This document shows, piece by piece, positions 1 to 11,000 of a stretch of 64,000 nt of DNA. Below the pieces are notes generated by a model. That model was not told where the DNA came from, did no database searches, and saw only the letters and a program-made list of their open reading frames with translations. Source of the stretch: Argentina anserina (taxonomy: Eukaryota > Streptophyta > Magnoliopsida > Rosales > Rosaceae); the NCBI RefSeq assembly GCF_933775445.1, contig NC_065872.1, positions 17,608,001-17,672,000 of the forward strand, in the 5' to 3' direction. Position 1 is the stretch's first letter. Each line of letters begins with the position of its first letter. The translations under genes were made by a program, and so were the position numbers.

Positions 1-498
1 ACAAAATTAGATCTCAAAGGCCCATAGGACTGACATACATCTCAGTGATGGAGTCGATTGGGAAAGCATCATTTCGAGGATGTGGCCCCCGTGGTGTCCA
101 ACAAATGAGTCATGACTTGTGACTATCTCTGATTCTAGTTATCTAGCATTCTTAAATAAAAGAGTGAGTTTGTGTCTAGACGACGTACTTAGGCCGCACG
201 TCCACCTTGTTTTATAACTTAGAAAATAACTTTGTATAAATAGATGTATATAGTTTCAAAAGAAAATGATATTCTAACTTTTAAGGTATATCGAATAAAG
301 TAAGACCCTTACTTGGGGCAGTTTCAGTCCATTGCACAATTAGCTCATATGTTCCATATACCTTAAATGTTAGGATTGTGTGTGAATAAAATCAATTAGA
401 CTTAGTAATACTTTACACTTGTAGATTTCGTAACAATAAAAAAAAGAAAAAATAAATAAAAATAAAAATAAAATAATGAAGAATAAAAAATATATATA

Positions 499-534
<36 letters not shown>

Positions 535-659
535 TAGAGGAAAGAAGTTCCAAGTGGGCCAGAAAGTTCTGTTATTCCATTCGAGGCTTATGTTGTTTTC
601 AGAGAAACTTCTTCCGTGTTGGGTTAATCCATTTGTTGTTACTAACGTGTTTCGGTGTT
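1..659. other. no gene seen; AT-rich debris
   Basis: Apart from the AAT microsatellite I see no coding similarity, paired terminal repeats or RNA gene here. It probably belongs to the decayed Gypsy-type debris that becomes recognisable further right. Confidence 0.4.
500..533. repeat. (AAT)n microsatellite
   Basis: About eleven copies of the trinucleotide AAT/ATA. Translated on the minus strand it gives an isoleucine run inside a 117-codon open frame, so that frame is a low-complexity artefact and not a gene. Confidence 0.9.
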
Positions 660-1060
660 TGCTCATGGTGCAGTTGAGATTTAAAGTGATACAACAAGGA
701 AGGCATTCAAAGTGAATGAGCATCGACTTAAGCCCTAGTATGAGCTATTTGAGGAGCACACGTATAAGGAGATAATTGTGAGAGATGCGCCTAAAGGAGA
801 ATGAACATAAGAGAGTCTAGGCTGAGAGACTATAAAACTCAAGCGCTACATGGGAGGCAACCCATTTCAACCGTATATGTGAATGAGTCGTCTATAGGAG
901 TTTGAATTTTCTAATCCCTTCACTCTTATGGTTGAATTATATATGTGTTGATATGTGATCTTATTCTATACTTGTGAATTACATTCTTACGATTGAGCTT
1001 ACATTGAGGACAATGTAATTTTCTAAGTGTGGGGTAGGTTTACAAATCTGTTTTGTGTTT
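660..1060 (+). mobile_element. Ty3/Gypsy (Athila/Tat-like) 3' remnant
   Basis: No coding frame survives. The stretch keeps landmarks found downstream of pol in plant Athila/Tat-type Gypsy elements: a segment about catgggaggcaacccat (near 849) and a segment about ttgaggacaatgtaatttt followed by a g-rich tract (near 1003-1036). Seen: these motifs in the expected order and orientation. Known: they recur just 3' of pol in these lineages. Inferred: a dead plus-strand element once lay here. An LTR piece further right (ending 2186) may be its 3' LTR or an unrelated insertion. Confidence 0.55.
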
Positions 1061-1759
1061 GTTTGTTTCTGTTAAAAAAAAAGTTAACAAAAAATGTGTT
1101 TGCTTTATTTGAGTCAATTGAGTCTTAGGATGTCCGTAAAGTCTATGATGATTATGCCTCTAAATACATAGATGATGGTTTTACATTCCATAAGAATTGA
1201 ATTGTAAGTTTCATTGATGATGTGGATTTGGTATGAACATGTGAGATTTGGATTGAATGTAATATGACATACATGTTTGGTTAGTTTAAGTCCATAACAA
1301 CCTGTGAGTTTTTGAGCCTATGTGTACTTTCTTCTTGAGATGTAATATGAAATTTCGTGGTTGTTCATGAACTTCACTATTCTTTGCATATTCAATAACT
1401 ATGTGTCATAGCTTTTAATGGACTCTAGAATTTATTAGAACTCATTTTTGTGATTATTGAAACTTTTAAGTCATAAAATGCTCTGATTTTGAAAAGGATT
1501 TATGGATCATTTTTAGGAATACCACCACTTTAGCCAAACAGACATGTATCTCTTTATGTGCCATGTTTAGGACTCCTTAGTTGAACCTCATTTGAGCCTA
1601 CATTGAGTCTTTTCTTCATCACATATGTTATCTCCATGCTTAGTATAGTTACATCTATCTTGTCCTATATACTTGGCAGAATTCTTGTTGAGATAATGCA
1701 TGAAAATAATTGTGGGGTGGAAGACATTTGAAAATAAAAAAAAGAATCAACAATCTTTT

Positions 1760-2186
1760 AATCTTGTTTGATTTCTATTCTAAATATTATTGAATTCGAT
1801 TGCATGCAAATTTAGATTAGGCTCTAAGTCAATCTAAATGTTAAATGAAATCTTGCATGATTAGATGATCCACTAAGGCTCTAATTGTATTAGTGTCTAA
1901 AAAATATGTAATTGGTCGAATTAGAATGCTTGATAGGTTCGAACTTGTAATTATGTGGTGTAATGGTAAATTTGGTTTAAATTTGTTAAAGAGAAGTCGA
2001 TCATGTAAATAATAATTTATGTTTTATTTTAGTAGTTAATATTCAATCTCAAACCCCCCATTATTTGTTAACACTAAAAATTTAGATTTCTCTTCAATTC
2101 TCCAGACTGAACGATCCCTGCTTATTCTATACTAACGATTATGTTTTACCGAGTTTATTATAAATCTTTTAATTAACGCTCTATCA
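1760..2186 (+). mobile_element. 3' portion of a Gypsy-type LTR (same family as the 25.5-27.4 kb solo LTR)
   Basis: This segment is colinear with the last ~435 bp of the LTR at 25459-27415 and, inverted, with 33574-34010. It ends in the same terminus (…gctctatca at 2186). The 5' ~1.5 kb of the LTR is missing; sequence left of 1760 does not match. It is therefore a truncated LTR, not a complete solo LTR. Confidence 0.8.
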
Positions 2187-3139
2187 GCCGCCGCGCTTGG
2201 TGGTTTAAAGAGCAGACAATGGCTTGAGGATGGGAAATGAGGATTTAGAGTGGGTTTCTAATTGGGTGGTGGAGATGAGATACTTGGAGATTTTATAATT
2301 AAAACCAGAAAGAAGAAGAAAAAGAAGAAGAAGAAGACAAAGAGAAAAAAGTCGTTTATGTAAGAAATTTATCTAAAATGGTTTCTCAAGAAAGTTTGCA
2401 GCGAACGTCCTTTATAAAATATTTTCTTAAGAAAGTTCCCAGTGAACTTCCTTCAGAAAATAATTTCAAGTAGTTTATTCCCTTTTTAAAATGGATATGT
2501 GCTGTGCACGTGAGAAAACCAATGGGTCCGTGTCGGAAAATGGCCTCCGGTCCCTTATTGATAGCAAATAATGAGTTTGGATACCACATTAAAAGTTTTA
2601 TAAGTTTATATACTACATTAACCTTCTCTTCAGAATTTAGACATTCATAGTGAATTTTTTTCTTTAAAAAAATATATCCACGGGAGAGGGGGTTGGCGCG
2701 TGGGTTAAAACCTATAAAAATACCTAATGAAAATCAAATAAGAACAAGTGAACAACAAACAAAAACCTCAATGTCGTTGGTTTCGATTGCTCTGTTTCAA
2801 GTAAGAATCTCAATTCCCTGCTCTCTCTCTCTCTCTCCGAGTCATTACGAGCATCATGACTGACCGAGTCTACGATTAATTATGTATATAGGCTGGTTCA
2901 GCGGTTCTTATGACATGTACAGTTTGAAATCCGTTATATTATAATTATCTGAAACAAGTCTGCTGCAGTTTTGAGTTGGGGAAAGCCTTTTGATTTCTCT
3001 ACATCTTTTCGGGCACTACTGCATTAGTTTGGAAATTATTAGGGTCTAGGCTATTGTTTATGATAGTATCCCACTTTTGCTTATAATTTGAGTTGTTATC
3101 TCATACATTGACCTAGTAAATTTACTCTAAAATTGGAAT
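2187..3139. other. intergenic; possible degraded upstream region of the RIO2 copy
   Basis: No coding region recognised. It holds a GA-rich run (about 2309-2350) and a CT microsatellite (about 2820-2838) typical of plant 5' untranslated regions. If the LTR element at 3145-5375 is removed, this DNA joins directly to the RIO2 pseudogene, so part of it may be the former RIO2 promoter and leader. I see no motif that proves this. Confidence 0.35.
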
Positions 3140-3144
3140 GCTGC

Positions 3145-3409
3145 TATTGAATTTTGAGATGAAACAGGAAGATGAAAGTTTAGAGTTTCAACTCAATTGT
3201 ATTTTTCTTGATATATTTTATGAATGAAGTAAATCTACACCTACTGATATATATATATATATATATACACAAAACGAGAATGTTATAATTACTCCAAGAC
3301 TAAGTAGCACACGGATGTGGATTACGTAGCACACGGATGTGGACTACGCAGCACACAAATGTGGACTATTTGATTCTTCAATTCACACACACAACCAATA
3401 TTTTCAATA
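3145..3409 (-). repeat. 3' LTR of the 2.2 kb element
   Basis: 265 bp copy, shorter than its partner because the partner carries an extra internal repeat unit. Its outer end is TATTG where the partner's inner end is TGTTG, so the TG terminus has mutated. Confidence 0.8.
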
Positions 3410-4501
3410 CTCTCACTCAAGCGAATGCTGAAAGGAAAACGACAGCCGAGCTTGACCAACAATCTCCAAGTATGGCTAAAGAAGTTATGGATGGGAGGAT
3501 GGATAGGAATAAGTGAAACAAATTATGGCAGCTCTGTCCGTCCACTTGGATGGCTCCCATTTTATGCTCTGACAACCTGAGACCAAGAGCCACATATGTC
3601 AGGAAAGTTCTATGTGTCTAGTTTCTGTATCTTTTTATAGAACTGGATTCTGAGGTCGGAGTCAATCCGAGTTTATGTTTTAGTGCAACAAGGTCAATCC
3701 TGAAAAACAAAGTAATTGCTTGCTCAAATGGTTGATTGTTCAAAATTGTTCCCCTTGAAGCCAAATCAGGATATGACCCCGGCCTTCTTACTAGAAGGGA
3801 ACAAATCTGATTGGAACCAACATATATATAAAAAACTTTGATAGTCTAACATCGGAAATGATGAGGTTAAAACAAAACCTCTAAACAGATCTCTCCTCTA
3901 AATGAAAGATGAAGAAATCAGATCTTGACCGTGGACAATAGATCTCTTCAAAATGAAAGAAGAAATAATAAATTGGTCAAGGAGAAATGAAATCAGGAGT
4001 TATGAATTCTAAATCGATCTCTCCTCCAAAATGGAATGGGATGGAAATCATGAAATGACAATGAAAAAATCAGGAATATTATATGGAAGAACTCCAACAA
4101 ATTACTCTCCCAATGATAGAAGAAGAAATCAAATAATGAGACCGACTTGGATCTACTCCTTATCAGAAATGATTTGAGGTATGACCTCCTAACCGATTGA
4201 GAAGGATGAAGAAATTGGAATGACAAAAGAGACAACAACTTTGTTTGTGTGTAGGGTCTGCAGCACTGCTTGCATCCCCTACATCACCATGCAGATCATA
4301 AACACCTTAATGCTCTAATTCTCCCCCTCAAGCTGGATCGAGGGAAACCAGAGAACCAAGCTTGAACTAAAAGCAATCAAACTCAGTTAGCGCAAAGGAG
4401 AACACTAGCGTTAGGAATGGAAAATATGGACTGATCAGCCGAGCCTCATTGGCAAGAAAATAGGAGAGGTCGAAATCAAATATATTCGTCGACCAAGGAG
4501 A

Positions 4502-4533
<32 letters not shown>

Positions 4534-5042
4534 GATGAATAATCAAATCTTGACTATGGACAATAGATTTCTTCTCAACATGAAAAGAAGAAATAAAAAA
4601 TGGCCAAAATGAAATGTGGAGATATGAACTCCTAAATAAATATCTCCTCCAAAAATGAAATTGATGGAAAGATCAGAACTTGATTTTGAACTATAACATG
4701 GAAAATGCTCCAATGGGTTTTTTTTATTAAGTTCAAAGATCATAAACTAAAGAAACTATGATTTGAGCTTACTCCTCGTCGGGAATGATTGTTGTATGAC
4801 CTCGAACTTAATTTCTCGTCAAAATGAAAGAAGAAGAAATCAGATAATGACTCACATTTGAATCTACTTCTTATCGGGAATGAGTGAGATATATTGAAAT
4901 AGAGTTACTTCATTCGGCCATTATGAATTAATAGAGAAGGAAAATGAAGATGAAGTTTTGCAGAAGCAGGATTGCAGAAACAGGTCATATGAGGAAGCCT
5001 GCTGTGATCCAAGATGCAGAGTAAAAGAGACAGGCCATGAAA

Positions 5043-5057
5043 CCTGCTATGATACCA
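5043..5057 (-). promoter_or_regulatory. primer-binding site (tRNA-iMet)
   Basis: On the minus strand this reads TGGTATCATAGCAGG, one mismatch from the plant initiator-Met tRNA primer site core TGGTATCAGAGC. It sits directly after the 5' LTR. Confidence 0.75.
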
Positions 5058-5375
5058 TGTTGAATTTTGAGATGAAACAAGAAGATGAAAGTTTAGAGTT
5101 TCAACTCAATTGTATTTCTCTTAATATATTTCATGAATGAAGCAAAGCTACATCTACTGATATATATATATATATACACAAAACGAGAATATTAAAATTA
5201 TTCCAAGACTACGCAACATACGGATGTGGACTACGTAGTCCACGGATGTGGACTAATTGATTCTTCAATTCAAACACACATCAAATATCTTCAATCACAC
5301 GTATGTGGACTACGCAGCACACGGATGTGGACTAATTGATTCTTCAATTCACACACACATTCAATATCTTCAATA
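5058..5375 (-). repeat. 5' LTR of the 2.2 kb element
   Basis: 318 bp copy adjoining the primer-binding site at 5043-5057. It contains an extra unit of the 'acggatgtggacta…ttcaattc' segment, present twice here and once in the partner. Both LTRs hold a short TA microsatellite. Confidence 0.8.
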
Positions 5376-6059
5376 GCTGCTGAGAGATGTTGATTTTTGT
5401 TGTTGTGCGTAGCCTGAATCCCATATTGGAGGAATCCGCCGCGGTAAAGTAAGTAGGGAGAGTTGAAGCTGGATGTGGATGTGCTGAGGGGTCACAAAGG
5501 AGGATTTTAGGGTATTGACTGCTGTCGAAATGGGAATGAGAAATGTAAACTGTCCTTCCTATTACTTATTTGAATCTTTTTCAAGTGTCCTAAACCCCTG
5601 TATTGAGTGTGTAAACCCTCCTCTTTTTGTTCAGCATGAAATCGTGCCCGCTGAACTGGTGGACCGTATTGCTGCGCTCAAGTATGTATCTTGATTTCGG
5701 GTTTTCTTCTTTTTCACTTAATGAATATGAAATGTCAGCCCTTTCTCTAATTTTCGGGTGATTGTTAAATGTGTAGGCATGGTGGAACTTATAAAGTTAT
5801 GAAAAATCTGCTCAAACATAAGCTCTTGCATGTTGCATCACGATGCCTCCAAATGTAAATTTAATATTCTTTTTTCCAAGTATAAAGATTTATTGATTAT
5901 GGTAATTTCTCAGGTTTTTTTTCTTGGTTATTATGTGCATCCAGATGATGGGTTTCGGCTGACATATCTGGGTTATGATTTTCTTGCAATTAAGACTCTG
6001 GTCAACCGTGGTCGTCAACTTGGTGTTGGAAAGGAGTCTGGTAGCTTTTCTTTCCTTAT

Positions 6060-6360
6060 TGTTAATATATGCCTTGAATCATCCAATCTGTTCTGGCGGC
6101 TAATTTGTATATAGGGTTATACCAGGTTATGGTTTCCTATTAGGACTAGTATATCGGGATATACTAGGTTATGGTTTCCTATTAGGACTAGTATATCGGG
6201 TTTAGGGTTATATATAAACAACCTATTGTGTGTTGTGTATATGTTGTTCTGTTTTTTTTCCTCAACATAATAAAACTGTTCTTCTTCTGTCCGTGGACGT
6301 AGCTAACACATCGTTAGTGAACCACGTAAATTTGTGTTCTTTCTTGCACTAGTTATAACA
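6060..6360 (+). repeat. 5' LTR of the Tork-like Copia
   Basis: 301 bp from TGTTAATATATG to TTATAACA. It contains a directly repeated 43-bp-class segment (ggttatggtttcctattagg, twice) and a TATATAAA-like box near 6213, the likely transcription signal. Confidence 0.93.
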
Positions 6361-6363
6361 AAC

Positions 6364-6375
6364 TGGTATCAGAGC
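6364..6375 (+). promoter_or_regulatory. primer-binding site (tRNA-iMet)
   Basis: TGGTATCAGAGC, a perfect match to the usual plant Copia primer site, three bases after the 5' LTR. Confidence 0.92.
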
Positions 6376-6408
6376 CAGCTGGCCTGGTTGTGATTTCCGC
6401 CAAGAAAG

Positions 6409-7140
6409 ATGTCTGGTTTGAATGTGAAGATTGATAAATTCACAGGGAGGAACAGCTTCAGTTTATGGCAGATCAAGATGCGAGCCTTGTTAAAACAGCA
6501 AGGGATGTGGGCGCCGCTGGTTAAGAAGTCAGGGGATCAAGAAATCGCTGAGATGGCCAGTCTGGAGGAGAAGGCACACTCGACAATTCTGTTGTGCCTT
6601 GCAGATGATATAATCACCGAAGTCACAGAGGAGGAATCTGCGGCTGGTCTGTGATTGAAGCTTGAGAGTCTATACATGACGAAGTCTTTAACCAACAAGT
6701 TGCTTCTAAAGCGACGTCTGTTGGGTCTGCGTATGGAAGAAGGTACATCTCTAAGAGATCACTTAGATCAGTTAAACATTGTTCTATTAGATTTGCATAA
6801 TATCGATGTTAAAATTGATGATGAGGATGCTGCTCTAATTCTGTTGGTATCTCTACCTTCGTCGTATGAGAATTTTGTGGATTCTTTTATTAGTGGGAGA
6901 GATACTCTGACTCTGGAGGATGTTAGATCATCTTTACATACTAGAGATATGCGTCATAAGGCAACCGGTACTAGTTCAGACAGTCAGGCTGCAGGGTTGG
7001 TAGCCAGTGGAAGTTTGGGACAAAAAGGTTCGGGGAAGAAGAAATATAAGAATCCAGTTTCAAAGGGTTCCAAATCCAATGATGTCTGTAACTACTGTAA
7101 AGAGAAGGGACATTGGAAAATGAATGTCCAAAGAAGAAGA
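6409..7140 (+). pseudogene. Copia gag (capsid/nucleocapsid), interrupted
   Basis: Gag forms the cytoplasmic particle in which the element RNA is copied. The frame starts at ATG 6409 (MSGLNVKIDKFTG…LWQIKMRALL), the usual start for Tnt1-like gag. It is broken by TGA at 6652-6654, where relatives have Trp in the 'GLW/IW.LES' motif, and continues in the same frame (KLESLYMTKSLTNKL, LLVSLPSSYENF). The nucleocapsid zinc knuckle begins CNYCKEKGHWK (about 7087-7119), but a one-base loss in an A-run near 7115 throws its last cysteine and pol out of frame. Confidence 0.88.
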
Positions 7141-10100
7141 AGCAGTCTGAGAAAGCATCAGGTACTGCTGTTGTAGCAGAAGTTGACACCACTTCAGAAG
7201 AAGATCTGGTCTTGGTTGCAGATGCACACATACATCACAGGGATGTGTGGATTTTGGATACCGGGGCGTCTTATCATATATGTCCACGCAGAGAGTGGTT
7301 TTCAACCTATGAGCAGATAGATGGAGGCAATATTTCTATGGCAAACAGTTCTGCAAGTAAGGTGGTTGGAATTGACTCAATAAAAATACGGACACATGAT
7401 GGTAAATTCTGTACATTGAATGATGTTAGGCATGCTCCACACATGACGAAAAACCTGATTTCTTTGGGTCTTCTAGATAGCAAAGGTTTCAAGTACAAAG
7501 GCTCATGTGGTATTTTAAATGTCTACAAAGGTACCAATGTGGTTCTGAAAGGTGTCAAGCGAGGTACTTTATATATTCTGCAAGGTTCAACGTTGTCAGG
7601 CTCGGCTGCTGTTGCATCATCAGAGGTTCACAAGGATGATATGACCAAGCTATGGCACATGAGGCTTGGTCATATGAGTGAAAGAGGGATGCAAATTCTG
7701 TCAAAGAATGATCTTCTTGGTGGCCACAAGATCAAGGATTTTAGTTTATGTGAACATTGTATCTTTGGGAAGCTACATCGCAGAAGATTTCCTAAAGCGA
7801 TTCATAGAACTAAAGGCACGCTTGATTATATCCATTCTGATTGTTGGGGTCCCTCTCGCGTTGACTCTTTGGGAGGTCACATATATTTTGTGTCTATGAT
7901 TGATGACTACTCAAGAATGACTTGGGTGTTCATGATGAAGCATAAAAGTGACGCCTTCAAGAATTTCAAGCAGTGGAAGGCATTAGTTGAAAATCAAACA
8001 GGGAAGAAGATCAAGAGGCTGCGAACTGATAATGGTCTGGAATTCTGTTCTGCTGAATTTGATGATTTCTGCAAGACTGAAGGTATTGCAAGGCACCATA
8101 CAGTCCGGAATACACCACAGCAAAATGGTGTAGCAGAACGTATGAATCAGACACTTCTGGAGAGAGCTAGGTGCATGCTCTCTAATGCTGGATTAGAAAG
8201 AAGGTTCTGGGCAGAAGCGGTGAATATTGCTTGTTATCTGATAAATCGTGGACCACACACAGGTATACATCTCAAAACACCTTATGAGATGTGGTCTGGT
8301 AAGTCTGCTGATTACTCCAATCTGAGGGTTTTTGGGTGCTCTGCTTACTATCATGTAAGTGAGGGTAAGTTAGAACCAAGAGCTAAAAAAGGAGTGTTTG
8401 TAGGCTATGGAGATGGGGTTAAAGGTTTCAGAATCTGGTCTCCATCTGAAAGGAGGGTTATACTGAGTAGGAATGTAGTATTTAATGAAAATTCTATGTT
8501 TAACCCTACTATGAAGTCTGTGGTTGTATCAGAAAATTGTAGTGTTGAGAAACAGGTGGAGCAACAAGTCACTGAAGATGTGAGTGAACCACAACAAGAA
8601 GATCAACACCTACATTCAGAATCAGAACAAATGGTTGCTAATCAGCATGGTTTGGCTCATGAGCGATCTAGGAGACCAAACTTTGGGAAACCACCTACAA
8701 GGTATGGTTTTGAGGACATGGTGGCTTATGCACTACAGGTTGCTGAAGAGGTGGATCCTCATGAGCCGTCCACCTACAAGGAAGCAGTTACAAGTACAGA
8801 GTCAGCTCAATGGCTTGCTGCAATGGGAGATGAAATGGAATCACTTCAGAAAAATCAGACTTGGGAATTGACCAAACGACCTGATCAGGGGAGAAAGGTT
8901 ATTACTTGCAAATGGGTTTTCAAGAAGAAAGAAGGGTTGTCATCTGCTGAGGGCATCAAGTATAAAGCTCGAGTAGTTGCAAGAGGGTTCCATCAGAAAG
9001 AGGGAGTTGACTACAATGAGATTTTCGCACCTGTGGTCAGACATACTTCTATCAGGGTGCTACTAGCCATAGTTGCACATTAGAATCTGGAGCTTGAGCA
9101 ATTAGATGTGAAGACAGCGTTCTTACATGGAGAATTGGAAGAAGAGATTTACATGACTCAGCCAGATGGTTTTCAAGTCCCCGGAAAGGAAGACTATGTT
9201 TGCAAGTTGAAGAAGTCCTTGTATGGACTAAAGCAGTCCCCTAGATAGTGGTACAAGAGGTTTGATAGCTATATGATAGAGATCGGCTACATCAGGAGTC
9301 CGTATGATTGTTGTGTCTACTACAACAAGTTAACAAATGGTTCCCTCATTTATCTGGTCCTGTATGTAGATGATATGCTGATAGCTGCAAAAGACAAGTC
9401 TGATATTCAGAAGTTGAAGGGTCTCCTCAGTGCAGAGTTTGAGATGAAGGATTTGGGAGCAGCCCGAAAAATTTTGGGAATGGAGATTTACAGGGATAGA
9501 AGTCAGAAGAAGCTTTTCTTATCACAGAAAGGCTACATCCAGAAAATATTATCCAGGTTTGGTATGTCTACATCCAGATCTTTAGATACTCCAAGTGCTG
9601 CAAATACTCATCTATCTACTACGTTTGCACCTAAATCTGCTGAGGAGAAGGAATACATGTCTCGAGTTCCTTATGCTAGTGCAATAGGAAGCTTGATGTA
9701 TGCTATGGTTTGCACTAGGCCTGATCTTGCACACGCTGTTAGTGTTGTCAGCAGATTTATGGGCGATCCTGGGAAGGAGCATTGGCAGGCTGTGAAGAGA
9801 ATTTTTCGGTATCTCAAAGGTACGTCTGATGTTGGTCTCATTTATGGAGGTAATACAAATGATACAAACTGTTTGGTAACAGGCTATTCAGATAGCGATT
9901 ATGCTGGAGATGTTGACACTAGGAGATCTATGACTGGTTATGTCTTTACTCTTGGTGGCTTTGTTGTTAGCTGGAAAGCTACTTTGCAGCATACAGTGAC
10001 TTTGTCTACTACTGAAGCAGAGTACATGGCTCTGACAGCCGCTGCAAAGGAAGGCATATGGTTGAGGGGATTGGTCAGTAGTCTTGGTTTGCATCATGAT

Positions 10101-10331
10101 CAGGCTATAGTATATTGCGACAGTTTGAGTGCAATATGTTTAGCTAAGGATCAAGTTCATAATGAGAGGACTAAGCACATTGATGTCAGGTATCATTTTC
10201 TGAGAGATGAGAGCAGAATTAAGGTGAAGAAGGTGGGCACTGCTGACAATCCCGCTGATATGTTCACCAAGTCGGTTCCACACAGCAAGTTCCAACATTG
10301 TTTGGACTTGCTAAATGTTACAAGCTGTTAG
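7113..10331 (+). pseudogene. Copia pol (protease-integrase-RT-RNase H), two in-frame stops
   Basis: Pol cuts, integrates and copies the element. The first part (656 codons from 7113) shows protease WILDTGASYHI, the GAG-pre-integrase segment (LWHMRLGHMSERGM), integrase zinc finger CEHC, and catalytic-core motifs IHSDCWGPS, RTDNGLEF and NTPQQNGVAERMNQ, then the start of RT (WVFKKKEG, YKARVVARGF). TAG at 9081-9083 and TAG at 9246-9248 interrupt RT where relatives carry Gln (after VAH, and in KQSPRQW). The frame then runs from 9249 to 10331 with [11 protein letters not shown] and RNase H motifs ([31 protein letters not shown]). Catalytic residues otherwise look preserved. Mutations appear to be point changes in a young copy. 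Confidence 0.92.
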
Positions 10332-10433
10332 TTGCCCTTTGGGGGCGACATCTGGGGCAGAAGGAGTTATCTGTACATCTGGCATCACTATGGTGCGTCT
10401 AGTACATCTGTTATTTGTGAGAGGATTCAAGTC

Positions 10434-10445
10434 AAGGTGGAGATT
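10434..10445 (+). promoter_or_regulatory. polypurine tract of the Tork-like Copia
   Basis: AAGGTGGAGATT lies directly before the 3' LTR; it primes plus-strand DNA synthesis. Confidence 0.85.
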
Positions 10446-10747
10446 TGTTAATATATGCCTTGAATCATCCAATCTGTTCTGGCGGCTAATCTGTATATAG
10501 GGTTATACCAGATTATGGTTTTCTATTAGGACTAGGATATCGGGATATACTAGGTTATGGTTTCCTATTAGGACTAGTATATCGGGTTTAGGGTTATATA
10601 TAAACAACCTATTGTGTGTTGTGTATATGTTGTTCTGTTTTTTTTTCCTCAACATAATAAAACTGTTCTTCTTCTGTCCGTGGACGTAGTTAACACATCG
10701 TTAGTGAACCACGTAAATCTGTGTTCTTTCTTGCACTAGTTATAACA
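10446..10747 (+). repeat. 3' LTR of the Tork-like Copia
   Basis: 302 bp, nearly identical to 6060-6360 by eye (about six substitutions and one extra T in a T-run). Followed directly by the second copy of the CTTAT target duplication. Confidence 0.93.
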
Positions 10748-10776
10748 CTTATTGTATGCAACAGATGCTTGTGTGA

Positions 10777-10950
<174 letters not shown>

Positions 10951-11000
10951 TGACTATCTGCACTCAGAGAATTTTCTTTTATGAAGGTCATCTGCATTCT

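Larger units (their letters stand above)
3145..5375 (-). mobile_element. non-autonomous LTR retrotransposon, 2.2 kb, minus strand
   Basis: Two direct repeats bound it: 3145-3409 and 5058-5375, beginning about TGTTGAATTTTGAG (left copy TATTG…) and ending …CAATA. A perfect GCTGC target duplication flanks it (3140-3144 and 5376-5380). Next to the right repeat, on the minus strand, is TGGTATCATAGCAGG, a one-mismatch form of the initiator-Met tRNA primer site, so the element reads right to left. The 1.65 kb interior has no gag or pol frame. It carries diverged repeats of a segment about 'ctcctccaaaatgaaa' followed by 'aagaaatcag' (about 3890-4900). A g-rich tract near 4320-4335 on the minus strand resembles a polypurine tract but is not next to the 3' LTR. 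Members like this must move using proteins from another element. Confidence 0.85.
6060..10747 (+). mobile_element. Ty1/Copia retrotransposon (Tork/Tnt1-like), near-complete but coding-defective
   Basis: A 4.69 kb element with 301/302 bp LTRs (TGTTAATATATG…GTTATAACA), primer site TGGTATCAGAGC, polypurine tract, and gag-protease-integrase-RT-RNase H in Copia order. The target duplication CTTAT (6055-6059 and 10748-10752) is perfect. By eye the two LTRs differ by about six substitutions and one indel, so insertion is recent compared with decay of the host RIO2 copy. Gag opens MSGLNVKIDKFTG, as in Tnt1/Tork relatives. Three nonsense codons and one frameshift in gag-pol make this copy unable to supply its own proteins. 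The intact LTRs, primer site and polypurine tract leave it potentially mobilisable by relatives. Confidence 0.93.

Noticed and set aside
370..723. 117-codon minus-strand open frame
   Set aside because: Its isoleucine/phenylalanine-rich body is translated from an AAT microsatellite and A-rich DNA; no family motif.
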